64,000 bases of DNA, taken from NCBI GenBank assembly GCA_050290225.1, contig JBNKHG010000013.1, positions 1 to 64,000 of the forward strand. Reading direction: 5' to 3'. Below are positions 15,886 to 25,900 of this stretch, piece by piece (position 1 is the first letter of the stretch; each line of letters opens with the position of its first letter). The notes below the pieces were generated by a model, which saw nothing but the letters and a program-made list of their open reading frames with translations, did no database searches and was not told where the DNA came from. The position numbers were made by a program, and so were the translations under genes. This stretch comes from JBNKHG01 sp050290225. GTDB taxonomy: Bacteria; Pseudomonadota; Gammaproteobacteria; Pseudomonadales; Cellvibrionaceae.

Positions 15886-18084
15886 ATGCAGCATCAGTAC
15901 TTTGCCGCTTGTCCCAAAGGCCTTGAGGGGTTGTTGGAACAGGAACTCCGCGCTATTGGAGGGGAAGATATACGCCAGACAGTGGCCGGGGTTTACTTTA
16001 ACGGTGACCTGTCGCTGGCCTATCGGGTCTGCCTGTGGTCCCGGTTGGCCAATAAGGTGTTGATGCCCCTGGCCAGGTTTGAGGTCGAACGCGGCGAAGA
16101 TCTGTACGAAGGGGCGAAGGCGGTTCCCTGGGAAGAGCATCTGAGCGCAAATGGCACGCTGCTGGTGGATTTTATCGGTACTAACCGTACCATTCGCAAC
16201 AGCCAATTCGGTGCTCTGAAAATAAAGGACGCCATTGTCGACCGGATGCGGGAGATTTATGGCACACGTCCCTCGGTTGCCAAACGCGATCCGGACCTGC
16301 GTCTCAATGCCCGACTGAGCAAAGGGAATTTGGTGCTGAGCCTGGATCTGTCCGGAGACAGCCTGCACCGCCGTGGCTACCGGGTCAAGCAGGGCGCCGC
16401 CCCTATGAAAGAAAACCTGGCAGCGGCCCTCCTGTTACGTGCCGGCTGGCCCCAGATTGCGGCTGAAGGGGGGGCGCTGCTCGATCCCATGTGCGGTTCC
16501 GGTACGTTGTTGATCGAGGCCGCCATGATTGCTGCAGACAGCGCTCCCGGTATCTTTCGTCCCAGTTTTGGTTTTGAGCGCTGGCTGAATCATCAAAGCG
16601 ATGTCTGGATGGCGTTACGGGAGGAGGCCATCGAACGTCGCCGCGCCGGGTTGGCTGGGTCGCAGGTTGAAATCCGCGGTTACGATGCCGATCTGGGTGT
16701 TATTCGTGCCGCTGAGGCCAATATTGCCAAGTCCCGTCTAGACCAGTGGATTCGCGTCAGCCGCAAGGAATTGGCGGCTTTCAAGCAACCCACCCACACA
16801 CGTTTGCAACCGGGATTGGTTATCACCAACCCCCCTTATGGTGAGCGCCTGGGAGAGGTAGAGTCCCTGAAGCTGCTTTACGGCCACCTCGGGGAGCGAT
16901 TGAAAAGCGAGTTCGTGGGTTGGCGCGCGGCGGTGTTTACCGGTAACCCGGAACTGGGCAAGCAAATGGGACTGCGAGCCGAGAAAAAATACAAGCTGTT
17001 TAACGGTGCGCTACCCAGCGAGTTACTGTTGTTTCAGATTGAACCCCAGGCATTTGTTCAGCGCGCTACTGAAGAACGTGATGACCGCAAAGGTATGTTG
17101 GAGGATGAGGCGGCAGGCGGAGAAAAAGAACAGTTGACCGAAGGTGCCCGCATGCTGGTGAATCGGTTACGCAAAAACCAAAAGCAGCTGGCCAAGTGGG
17201 CGCGTGTGAATCAGGTGGAATGTTACCGTCTCTACGATGCTGATATGCCGGAGTATGCCGCCGCTATTGATCTCTATGGTGACAAGGTGCATGTGCAGGA
17301 ATATGCGGCTCCCAAGAGTGTCGATGAAGATAAGGCCCGCCGACGTTTTATGGAAATCCAGGCGGCAGTTCCAGAGGCCCTGGGGGTGGTACCGGCCAGT
17401 ATCAGTTATAAGCAACGACGCCGAAATCGGGGCAAGTCGCAGTACCAAAAGCTTGAAAATGTGCAGGACGATGGTTACTTCCGGGTACGGGAGGGGGATG
17501 CCAAATTGCTGGTTAACCTCTGGCGATATCTGGATACAGGGCTGTTTCTTGACCACCGGCCTGTGCGTTCCATGATTGCACAGATGGCTCGCGGCAAACG
17601 GTTTCTCAACCTGTTTTGCTATACCGCCACGGCCTCGGTGCATGCAGCCCTGGGTGGGGCCCGCTTTACTGTCAGTGTGGATATGTCTAACACCTATCTG
17701 GACTGGGCGCGGAAAAATTATGCCTTGAACGGTTTGAGTGAAGATCGCAATCGGTTGGTGCAGGCGGATTGTCTGCAGTGGCTAAAGGACTGCGATCAAA
17801 CTTTCGATTTAATTATGCTGGACCCTCCGAGCTTCTCCAATTCCAAGCGCATGGAGGGCGTACTGGATGTGCAGCGGGATCACGTGGCCATGATTCAGGA
17901 TGCTATGGGCATTCTGGCACCGGGAGGGACCCTGGTATTTTCCAATAACCTGCGCAGTTTTAAAATGGATGAATCAGCTTTGGCTGATTTCAACCTGGAG
18001 AATATCACGGCTAAAACCATCGATAAGGATTTTCAGCGCAACCCCAAAATTCATCAGTGCTGGTTACTGCGTCACCGGCCTTAA
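15886..18084 (+). CDS. rlmL: Bifunctional 23S rRNA G2445-N2 / G2069-N7 methyltransferase
   Basis: The protein of about 732 residues is the fused RlmKL enzyme. The N-terminal half has a THUMP domain and a Rossmann methyltransferase with DPMCGSGTLLIEAAMI and the catalytic ITNPPYGERLG, for N2 methylation of G2445. The C-terminal half has FLNLFCYTATASVHAALGG and MLDPPSFSNSKRM, for N7 methylation of G2069. I chose the ATG at 15886 (MQHQYFAACPKGLEGLLEQE); a TTG three codons upstream is open but unlikely. It is a lone gene, ending 33 bp from the convergent antiporter gene. Length agrees with E. coli RlmL (about 700). Confidence 0.96.
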   Translation: MQHQYFAACPKGLEGLLEQELRAIGGEDIRQTVAGVYFNGDLSLAYRVCLWSRLANKVLMPLARFEVERGEDLYEGAKAVPWEEHLSANGTLLVDFIGTNRTIRNSQFGALKIKDAIVDRMREIYGTRPSVAKRDPDLRLNARLSKGNLVLSLDLSGDSLHRRGYRVKQGAAPMKENLAAALLLRAGWPQIAAEGGALLDPMCGSGTLLIEAAMIAADSAPGIFRPSFGFERWLNHQSDVWMALREEAIERRRAGLAGSQVEIRGYDADLGVIRAAEANIAKSRLDQWIRVSRKELAAFKQPTHTRLQPGLVITNPPYGERLGEVESLKLLYGHLGERLKSEFVGWRAAVFTGNPELGKQMGLRAEKKYKLFNGALPSELLLFQIEPQAFVQRATEERDDRKGMLEDEAAGGEKEQLTEGARMLVNRLRKNQKQLAKWARVNQVECYRLYDADMPEYAAAIDLYGDKVHVQEYAAPKSVDEDKARRRFMEIQAAVPEALGVVPASISYKQRRRNRGKSQYQKLENVQDDGYFRVREGDAKLLVNLWRYLDTGLFLDHRPVRSMIAQMARGKRFLNLFCYTATASVHAALGGARFTVSVDMSNTYLDWARKNYALNGLSEDRNRLVQADCLQWLKDCDQTFDLIMLDPPSFSNSKRMEGVLDVQRDHVAMIQDAMGILAPGGTLVFSNNLRSFKMDESALADFNLENITAKTIDKDFQRNPKIHQCWLLRHRP

Positions 18085-18116
18085 GAAATAGCGGGGTTTA
18101 CTCCAATACTTCTCGA

Positions 18117-19283
18117 TCAATCCCGCCTCAATTTGTCGCTGACCGCGATTGGGTTGGGGTAGTTGAATATCACAATATAGCTGGAGACCAGGAAGGTGAT
18201 GATTGCCGTTGCCTGGATAAGGGTAGAGGCGCGCGCGCCGATCAATGAGGCATTGTCCGCCACAAAGGCGATCAATAGTGAAAATTCACTGATCTGACCC
18301 AGTCGAAACCCGATATCCCAGGCGAGATTGTCTTTTTCACTTTGGCGCCCGAGCAGAAAACGAAAAGTGGTCGGCTTCACGATCAATATGGTGATTGCGA
18401 GGCAGGCAGTCGCCGCTATGACTTCGTTGAGAAGACTGATATTGAATCTCGCGCCCAGGGAAAAGAAAAACAGGATCAGGAAAAAATCCCGCAAAGGCTT
18501 AAGACTGATGGCGATATATTGGGCAATCGGGCTGGTGGCAATCATGATGCCTGCCAGAAATGCGCCAATTTCTGCCGACAACCCCAGGGCTTCGGACAGT
18601 TCTGCCAGGCCCAGACACCATCCGATTGCCAGCAGGAAGATATACTCGTGAAAACGGTCAAACTTCTGAATCAGTTTCAACAGCGCATAACGCACAAAGG
18701 CGTAGGCGAAGAAGGCAACCACAGGCAGTGCCGTTACCGTGATCAACAATTGATTGAAATCGACTTTACCCACATCGCCGCTGAGCAGGAACATCAGGCA
18801 GAGAATGGCGAGGAAATCCTGAAATAACAACAAGCCAACCATCAGTTCACCGGTGTGCTTGTGGTGCAGCACCGTAGTGGGTAAGAGCTTAATGCCAATA
18901 ATGGTACTGGAGAACATCATGGCCATACCGATGACCAGGCTTTCCATGTGGGTAAAGCCAAACCCGTAACCGATACCGTATCCGATGCCCGCAAATATAC
19001 CCGAAGAGATAATGCCTACCCAGGTGACCTGCTTCAGCACCGAGAGGAGGGCTTTGGGCTGCATATCCAAACCCAGCAGAAAGAGCAGGAAAATAATGCC
19101 GATATGGGCTATTTCCGTCAGCAGGTTGACGTTAGTGACCAGCTTGAGACCGTAGGGGCCGATCAAAATGCCCAGGGCGATATAGGCCACCAGGAGAGGC
19201 TGTCGCGTATAGAGTGCCAGGGAAGCAATAACGGCGGCGCCGGTGAAAATCAAAAAGAAGGATTGAAACAACGGCTCGCCCAT
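18117..19283 (-). CDS. CPA2-family monovalent cation:proton antiporter (Kef-type membrane domain)
   Basis: A 388-residue membrane protein with about 12 helices of the Na+/H+ exchanger (CPA2) fold. Signatures include PLLVAYIALGILIGPYGL at the N-terminus, GIIFLLFLLGLDMQP, SSTIIGIKLLP and GLLLFQDFLAILCLMFLL, and EIGAFLAGIMIA later. Kef systems usually carry a C-terminal RCK/TrkA-N domain; here the protein ends after the last helix, so it is a channel domain without the nucleotide-sensing part. Potassium or sodium efflux in exchange for protons is the family expectation; the substrate cannot be read from sequence. GGGAGTGAT before the ATG is a good ribosome site. It lies 142 bp downstream of the DUF934 stop on the same strand. 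Confidence 0.88.
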   Translation of the reverse strand: MGEPLFQSFFLIFTGAAVIASLALYTRQPLLVAYIALGILIGPYGLKLVTNVNLLTEIAHIGIIFLLFLLGLDMQPKALLSVLKQVTWVGIISSGIFAGIGYGIGYGFGFTHMESLVIGMAMMFSSTIIGIKLLPTTVLHHKHTGELMVGLLLFQDFLAILCLMFLLSGDVGKVDFNQLLITVTALPVVAFFAYAFVRYALLKLIQKFDRFHEYIFLLAIGWCLGLAELSEALGLSAEIGAFLAGIMIATSPIAQYIAISLKPLRDFFLILFFFSLGARFNISLLNEVIAATACLAITILIVKPTTFRFLLGRQSEKDNLAWDIGFRLGQISEFSLLIAFVADNASLIGARASTLIQATAIITFLVSSYIVIFNYPNPIAVSDKLRRD

Positions 19284-19425
19284 ATCACTCCCTAAGATCG
19301 GCGTTTTATCGTGGGGCGCCTATTGTGGCAGTTTCACGGGAAGTTTTCATCTAATCGACTTTAAGCGGATGCTTTTTTCGCATCCTGCCGTCCCCGGGTG
19401 GGGGGGACGGTTGATTGATGAGGCG

Positions 19426-19923
19426 CTAACCGCGACGGCGATAGAGGGGTAGGGGCTCGTCCGCAGCTGCCTGGTAAGTGACGGTAAAATCGCTAAGCGA
19501 AGCCAGAGCAGCCTGCTGGTCGATATCCCCGTTGCAGTCGAAAGCGTTAAATCCGCAACGCTTGAGATAGAACAGTTGATCTCGCATAAAGTTGCCAATC
19601 GCTCGCAGTTCGCCTTCGAAACCGTATCGCTCGCGTAACAGGCGACCAAGCGAAAAGCCGCGACCGTCCATAAAGCCGGGGAAGTTTACCGCCACCAGTG
19701 GCAAGGAGGCGGCATCCGCCCCCAAGTCTTCCGCGTTCTGGTCGCTATCCAGCCAGACACCAATATCGTTGCGCTGCGCGAGCTGATCCTTTTGGGCGTG
19801 CCAGACACACAGAGGCACAATGACCTGGCCCGAAGGAACCCCGACAGCCTCATCGGCCTCGGGTTTGGCGAGCAGTTGCCACGTGTTGTCTACAATCGTG
19901 CCGTCTTTAATTAGCTTTGGCAT
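19426..19923 (-). CDS. DUF934 protein associated with sulfite reductase
   Basis: A 165-residue soluble protein beginning MPKLIKDGTIVDNTW. It contains VPLCVWHAQKDQLAQR and the DUF934 signature LVAVNFPGFMDGRGFSLGRLLRERYGF, with ELRAIGNFMRDQLFYLKRCGFN after it. DUF934 proteins are encoded directly behind CysI-type reductases in many proteobacteria and are assumed to assist sulfite reduction, perhaps in electron transfer; the biochemical role is not established. The ATG lies inside the 3' end of cysI (17-bp overlap, different frame), so translation is likely coupled. Confidence 0.88.
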   Translation of the reverse strand: MPKLIKDGTIVDNTWQLLAKPEADEAVGVPSGQVIVPLCVWHAQKDQLAQRNDIGVWLDSDQNAEDLGADAASLPLVAVNFPGFMDGRGFSLGRLLRERYGFEGELRAIGNFMRDQLFYLKRCGFNAFDCNGDIDQQAALASLSDFTVTYQAAADEPLPLYRRRG

Positions 19924-21571
19924 AGACTCTCTCCTTAAACGGCGCCAGACCTATACGATGGTAGGTATCGATAAACAATTCCTCTTCGGTGCGGTTTTCC
20001 ACAAAGACATCCAGCAGTTTCTGCATCACGCCGGGCATCTCTTCGCGGCTGAAGGAGGGGCCGAGTACCTTGCCGAGCGACGCATCGTTGGCTGCGCTGC
20101 CGCCGAGTTGCACCTGGTAGAACTCCTCGCCCTTCTTGTCTACACCGAGGATACCGATATGGCCGATATGGTGGTGACCACAGGCGTTCATGCATCCTGA
20201 AATATTGACGTCCAGGTCGCCCAGGTCGTAGACATAGTCCATATCGTCAAACTTGCGCTGGATAGCTTCGGCCAGAGGGATGGATTTGGCGTTGGCAAGA
20301 GAGCAGAAGTCCCCGCCGGGGCAACAAATCATATCCGTGAGGGTGCCTATATTGGGTGTGGCGAAACCGCTGCGTTTGGCCTTTTCCCACAGGGCGAAAA
20401 GGTCTGACTTCTTCACGTCCCCCAATACCACATTCTGTTCGTGCGTGGTGCGTACTTCGCCAAACGAATAGCTGTCTGCCAGATCGGCGATGGTTTCCAA
20501 TTGGCTGTCGGTAATATCCCCCGGAGCTACACCTGTGGGTTTCAGTGACAGGGTCACAGCCGCGTATCCGGGGACGCGGTGTTCGCGGACGTTGCGCTCG
20601 AGCCACTTACCAAAGGCGATACTGTTGGCGGCTTGTGCGGCCAACTCGGCGTCGAGATCGGGCTCGCTCAGGGCTTCATAGTCGGGTTCTGTGAAGAAGC
20701 TTTTTGCCCGTTCGATCTCCTCTCTGCACAATTGCGTATGCTCGGTCTTGCTCTGCTGCCACTCCGCTTCGACCTTTTCGGCGAACACTTCGGGCGTCAT
20801 GGCGCGTACCAGGATTTTGATACGGGCCTTGTATTTGTTGTCGCGACGGCCGTGCAGATTGTAGACACGCAAAATCGCTTCCAGATAGGTCAACAGATCA
20901 GTTTCGGGCAGGAATTCGCGAATTACGCTGCCTATCACCGGTGTACGACCCAGCCCCCCGCCGACAAATACCTTAAAACCAATCTCCCCACGGTCATTTT
21001 TCAGAATCTGCAGGCCAATATCGTGAACCTGAATGGCAGCTCGGTCACTTTCTGCACCACTTACCGCGATTTTGAATTTGCGAGGCAGAAATGCGAATTC
21101 AGGGTGAAAGCTGGACCATTGGCGAATGATTTCACAGTAGGGGCGGGGATCAACCACTTCATCTTTACTGATTCCGGCAAACTGGTCGGAAGTTACATTG
21201 CGTATACAGTTACCGCTGGATTGGGTGCCATGCATTTGCACATCGGCCAGTTCTTCCAGGATATCCGGTACTTCGGCCAGCTCCGGCCAGTTGAACTGGA
21301 TATTTTGGCGGGTACTGACATGGCAGTAACCCTTGTCGTAGTGCCGGGCGATATGGGCCAGTTTGCGAAGCTGAGTGGTGTTGAGCATGCCGTAGGGGAC
21401 ATTGATCCGAAGCATGGGAGCCAGGCGTTGAACGTAGAGGCCGTTTTGAAGCCGCAATGGCAGGAACTCTTCTTCTTTAAGTTCACCGGCCAGGTAGCGT
21501 TCGGTCTGATTGCGGTATTGCGCTACGCGCTCGCGCACAATCTTAAAATCATAATCATCGTAAACGTACAT
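19907..21571 (-). CDS. cysI: Sulfite reductase, siroheme/4Fe-4S hemoprotein subunit
   Basis: A 554-residue nitrite/sulfite reductase family protein that reduces sulfite to sulfide for cysteine synthesis. The N-terminal ferredoxin-like repeat contains YGMLNTTQLRKLAHIARHY and HVSTRQNIQFNW. The siroheme/cluster cysteines appear in CCPGGDFCSLA and in NISGCMNACGHHHIGHIG near residue 490. No flavoprotein (CysJ) gene is adjacent, so electrons probably come from ferredoxin or another reductase, as in other CysI-DUF934 systems. AGGTGA lies about nine bases before the ATG at 21571. Nitrite reductase is a possible alternative, but the DUF934 partner favours sulfite. Confidence 0.93.
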   Translation of the reverse strand: MYVYDDYDFKIVRERVAQYRNQTERYLAGELKEEEFLPLRLQNGLYVQRLAPMLRINVPYGMLNTTQLRKLAHIARHYDKGYCHVSTRQNIQFNWPELAEVPDILEELADVQMHGTQSSGNCIRNVTSDQFAGISKDEVVDPRPYCEIIRQWSSFHPEFAFLPRKFKIAVSGAESDRAAIQVHDIGLQILKNDRGEIGFKVFVGGGLGRTPVIGSVIREFLPETDLLTYLEAILRVYNLHGRRDNKYKARIKILVRAMTPEVFAEKVEAEWQQSKTEHTQLCREEIERAKSFFTEPDYEALSEPDLDAELAAQAANSIAFGKWLERNVREHRVPGYAAVTLSLKPTGVAPGDITDSQLETIADLADSYSFGEVRTTHEQNVVLGDVKKSDLFALWEKAKRSGFATPNIGTLTDMICCPGGDFCSLANAKSIPLAEAIQRKFDDMDYVYDLGDLDVNISGCMNACGHHHIGHIGILGVDKKGEEFYQVQLGGSAANDASLGKVLGPSFSREEMPGVMQKLLDVFVENRTEEELFIDTYHRIGLAPFKERVYAKAN

Positions 21572-22006
21572 ATGAGATCGTTCACCTATATAACTTTAGG
21601 TTATTAGTTTATGCTGGCTTAATGTTTTTCGGCAAAAAATAGGCGCGCAGAATACACTAATTTTCACCATGTCGCGAGTGAATCAGCGGTGGGAGCGCCT
21701 CTAATCAAGACCTGCCAGAAATGCGGTCAATGTACAGGTCTGTCGTAAGATACCAATTTTGGGTTTCTCCACGAACAATCGTATAACGCTAACCTAATAC
21801 GAATTTGTTATATAAACGAAGAGGGTATTGCCTAATTGATAGGGACTGTGTTTAGAATCCTATCCCGGACATCCGCCCAAAGCGGATATTCGGCGACAAA
21901 CTAATAATGTAAAAACGGTGCCACTTAGTCTATCCCTGTCCAGGGAAGGCGCAGTGAGCACAGGTGAAATAATAATCAAGCGATAATAATAATTGGAGTT
22001 CCAGTC
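21572..22006. other. Intergenic region upstream of cysI and the 38-residue gene
   Basis: The 435-bp divergent region has no convincing reading frame. Two inverted repeats stand out: GATAGG at 21838-21843 with CCTATC at 21859-21864, and ATCCGC at 21871-21876 with GCGGAT at 21882-21887. Neither is followed by a T-run, so they are more likely operator or mRNA structures than terminators. It must contain the cysI promoter on the minus strand and one for the small gene on the plus strand. Confidence 0.45.
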
Positions 22007-22123
22007 ATGAGTAACGAAATTCAAATGCAAGAACAGGGTGACAGCGTGGCAGATGCAATCGCGGCTTTGGCATTGATCGGCATATTTGTGGCAACCTGTA
22101 TATTCTGGATCAGCGGCCAGTAG
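22007..22123 (+). CDS. Small single-helix membrane protein (38 residues)
   Basis: An ATG at 22007 with GGAG at 21995-21998 (eight bases before it) opens a 38-codon frame ending in TAG at 22121-22123. It begins MSNEIQMQEQGDSVADAIAA and continues as one hydrophobic stretch (LALIGIFVATCIFWI) with the tail SGQ. The hydrophilic head, single helix and good ribosome site look like a genuine small membrane protein. It lies 134 bp before the CrbR-type regulator on the same strand and is divergent from cysI. I do not recognise a named family. Inference only: it may accompany the two-component system next to it. Confidence 0.65.
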   Translation: MSNEIQMQEQGDSVADAIAALALIGIFVATCIFWISGQ

Positions 22124-22257
22124 TCACTGATTATAGAAATCTAGATATACCCCATCGTTGAATCCGGGGATATCCCCGGAGCCAAGTCGGGTGGCGTTCG
22201 CCAACCTGAGGTGTTAGCTTGTCCTCGCAGTAAATGACAAGAGGGATGGATGCCCGC

Positions 22258-22923
22258 ATGACCGACACCAAACTGGTTATCGCTGATGACCACCCGTTAT
22301 TTCGCGCTGCCCTCAAGCAGATTGTTGAGACAGCGGTTTCCCCAGCCTCGGGCGCGCTGCAGTTACTGGAAGCGGGGAATATCGAAACCGTTCACCAGAT
22401 ACTCGGCCAGCATTGCGACGTGGATCTGGTGCTTCTGGATCTGCATATGCCTGGCGCTGAAGGTTTTTCCGGCCTGGCCAATCTGCGCGGCTGTTTTCCT
22501 GCGGTTCCCATTGCTATCGTGTCCGGGAGTGATGCTTCCCATATCCGACAGCGGGCGGCTGATTTGGGGGCGTCCGGATTTATATCCAAATCGGCAGAGC
22601 CCGAACAGTTGGGACAGGCGGTAAATGCCTTGCTGGCCGGAGAGGAATGGTTCCCGGTACTGGGGCCGGAATCCACACTCGATGCCGAGGCGGCGGATGT
22701 CGCCGCACGGCTGGCAACGCTTACTCCCCACCAGTTCCGGGTGTATTCCATGATCACCCAAGGCTTGCTGAATAAACAGATTTCCTACGAGCTCAATATC
22801 TCCGAACCAACGGTCAAATCCCATGTTACGGCGATTTTACGCAAGCTGGGTGTCCGCAAGCGTACAGAAGTCATTATCCTGGCGAACAAACTGAGCGTTG
22901 AAGAGCCCGGGTATGGGCTTTAA
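22258..22923 (+). CDS. LuxR/NarL-family response regulator, CrbR/ErdR type
   Basis: A response regulator of about 221 residues. The receiver domain begins TKLVIADDHPLFRAALKQI, with the phosphorylated aspartate expected in VDLVLLDLHMPGAEG and the conserved Lys in GASGFISKSA. The C-terminal LuxR helix-turn-helix contains TPHQFRVYSMITQGLLNKQ and SEPTVKSHVTAILRKLGV. In-frame starts exist at 22234, 22246 and 22258; I prefer 22258 because GAGGG at 22241-22245 lies upstream and the protein then starts directly at the receiver. It is tail to tail with the symporter-kinase gene (10-bp gap), the arrangement expected for the CrbS/CrbR (MxtR/ErdR) acetate-switch pair. Assignment to that pair is from context plus fold. 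Confidence 0.82.
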   Translation: MTDTKLVIADDHPLFRAALKQIVETAVSPASGALQLLEAGNIETVHQILGQHCDVDLVLLDLHMPGAEGFSGLANLRGCFPAVPIAIVSGSDASHIRQRAADLGASGFISKSAEPEQLGQAVNALLAGEEWFPVLGPESTLDAEAADVAARLATLTPHQFRVYSMITQGLLNKQISYELNISEPTVKSHVTAILRKLGVRKRTEVIILANKLSVEEPGYGL

Positions 22924-22933
22924 CGGGGTTCGA

Positions 22934-25900
22934 TTAACTTATCGGGGCTTTACTCGAAAGGCGCTTTAGCAGTGCTCTCAATGCCGCTGGCTTTAGCGGC
23001 TTCGGTAAAAAGTAAAACTCGGCTTCCCGGGCTTCTTTTTGAACCTTGTCGGTGCGGTCGGCAGATACAACCACGCAGGGTGGTGTCTGCTTCCAATAGC
23101 GTTGGAGCGACTGTGCGGCTGCGATGCCCGTGATATCCCTGTCCAGGTGATAATCGACTACCAGTATATCGGGGGCTGTAGGGTAGCCGGTCTGTGCCTC
23201 TTCCGGGCTGGTATAACCGTCAACTTGGTAGCCCCAGTCACCCAGCAACGCCTGCATGCCGGTGACGATGCTTTTTTCATTATCGATACAGAGTACGCGA
23301 ACCCCGTCCGCCGCAGATTGCGCTTGTAGGTTTTGTTGTTCCTGATGTTCCGTTGGAGCCACTTTCTCTGGGTCGCCCAACGGTACCAGGATGCGAAAAA
23401 CGCTGCCTTTACCAAAGCGGGAACGCACCTCTGTTTCAAGATTGAGCAACCGGCAAAGGCGTTGTACGGTGGCGAGTCCCAATCCCAGGCCTTCTTTGTC
23501 GCCGTGGGTGTCAAGGCGTTTGAACTCGGTAAAAATAGTGTCCAATTGGTTTTCCGGAATGCCACTGCCCTGGTCCCAAACTTCGAGAGAGAGCTTGTCG
23601 CCCCTGCGGCGGCAACCGAACAGTATTTTACCCTCGTCGGTATAGCGCACCGCATTGGCCAGCAAGTTTTGCAATATACGCTGCAACAGTTGCGGGTCGC
23701 AGTAGAGAGTGCTCCGACAGGGGCGGGCACGATACTGGAGTTGTTTTTTTTGTGCCAGAGCCCGGAACTCACTATTGAGTTGATCGAGCAGGGGTTGAAT
23801 CGCAAAGTGAGACACTTTGGGTTTCACTGCGCCGGCATCGAGCTTGGCGATATCCATCAATTCACTGATCAAACTTTCCGCAGAGTGAATTGAACCGGCC
23901 AGGTGCTGAATCAATTCCCGGTTTTCCTGACTGATGTTCCGTTGTAACAGGGTACTGATAAAAATTTTGGCGGCATTTAACGGTTGAATCAAATCGTGAC
24001 TGGCCGAGGCCAAAAAACGCGTTTTATTTTCGTCGGCCTGGTGCAGGAGTATGTTGGCCTGACTGAGTTCACGCGTGCGCGTGGCTACGCGCTGCTCGAG
24101 GTTGCGCTTGGTCTCTTCGAGTTCCGCCAGTGCCAGTTGGGATTCGGTGATATCCGTGTAGGTGGTGACGTAGCCACCGCCGGGCATAGGGTTGCCCCGA
24201 ATCTCCAGGACCATGCCATTGCGTCTGTAGCGTTGGAAAACATAGCCACTGCCACGGCGCATATGCGAGATGCGCCGGGCGATGTGAGTTTCAACATCTC
24301 CGGGCCCGCACTCGCCTCTTTCGGCATTGTAGCGTAGCAGGTCTTTGACATCGCGGCCGACATGGACCATGCCCTCCGGGTATTGAAAAAGCTCCAGATA
24401 GCGTTTATTCCAGGCGACCAGGTGGAGATTATGGTCGACCACGCTAATGCCCTGGCTGATGTTGTCGATACTTGATTGCAGCAGGCCTCGACCAAACTGG
24501 AAAACCTGTGACGTTTCCTGAATCAACAGGTCGTGTTCGCTGTCGCCGCTCGATTCTTGGGGGAGCACAAGGTTGATGACATGTCGAGCCGAGGCGCTGC
24601 CGATAACGCCGGCCAGTAGTGTTTCCACATAGAGAATAAAGTGCGGTTCCGCCGGTTGTTGTGGCAGTTGGGGTTGATGTTGCGGGTTCTCGGTGGCGTA
24701 TTGTTTAAAGGCAAGCTTGGCTTGTTCTGCGCCAATGAAACGGGTTGCCAGGGACTCCAGTTTACCGATAGACATTGCCGGTGCGCTGGCTGCTGCGGGA
24801 GCGGGTGAGGTGCGAAACAGGGAAATTCCCAGATAGCACAAGGTGTTGGCGGTAAGGCTCCAGAGGACGCCGTTACTCAATGTGGACAGGTTTTCCACAC
24901 CAAACATTGCCTGCGGGCGAAGCCAGTATAGTCCCAGCGGGCCATGATCGAGAATGTCAAAACCCAGCCATCCGGCGTGAATCAGTGTCGGTAGCAACAG
25001 ACAATAGCACCAGAAACCAAAGCCAACCAAAATACCTGCTACCACCGCTTCAAGCTTTCCGTGCTGCCAATAGAGAGCGCCAATCACCGCGGGCGCAAAC
25101 TGTGCGACCAGGGATAGCGCCAGCAGGCCTACTGAGCCCAGAGCGTCGTAACCGCTCAACCAGCGATAGTAAAGGTAGGACAGCAGTAATACCGCAATGA
25201 TAGCCAGGCGACGAATCAGGCGCAGCAGATCGCTGATATCCTCGCGGTGGTGGATACCGAACCAGTGTCTGCGCAATATCAGCGGCATCAGCACTTCATT
25301 GCAAAGCATGGTGGATATGGCAACGCAGGCGAGTATTACCATACTGCTGCCTGCCGACAGACCGCCCAGGTAGGCGAGCAGCGCCAGATTGTCGTTGCCG
25401 GCGTTGAGCGGCAAGCGCAGGATAAACTGTTCCGGACTGACGCCCTGTCCCTGAAATAGCAGCAGGCCCGCATAAGCAATGGGCAGAATAATGACGCCGA
25501 AAATGCCCAGATAAAGCGGCAAAAGCCAGCGCGAGGTTCGAGCGTCGTTGGCACCGCGACTCTCCACCACCAGCACATGGTATTGCCTGGGCAGGCAGAT
25601 AATGGCTGTCATGCCGAGAATGGTGGCGGCCACGAACCCCTGTTCCGATTGGCGACTGCTCACAATATGTTTGACATAGCCGTCCTCGACGGCGGTGGTA
25701 AAAAGATCCTTCACCCCGTCGAAAAGTACAAAGCACACATAATAGCCGAGTGTGGCAAAGGCAAGCATTTTCACCAGTGCCTCAAAGGCGATCGCCACCA
25801 TCAAACCGTTGTGATGCTCATTGCTGTCGATATGGCGGGTGCCGAACATAATGGTAAACATCGCCAGCAATAAGGTGATAAAAAAGGCGGTGTCTTCCCA

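Noticed and set aside
19388..19410. GC-rich hairpin CCGTCCCC / GGGGACGG as terminator of cysI-DUF934
   Set aside because: On the transcribed (minus) strand it is followed by an A-run, not a T-run.
20579..21607. 342-codon plus frame opposite cysI
   Set aside because: Antisense to the siroheme reductase with intact motifs. No start context.
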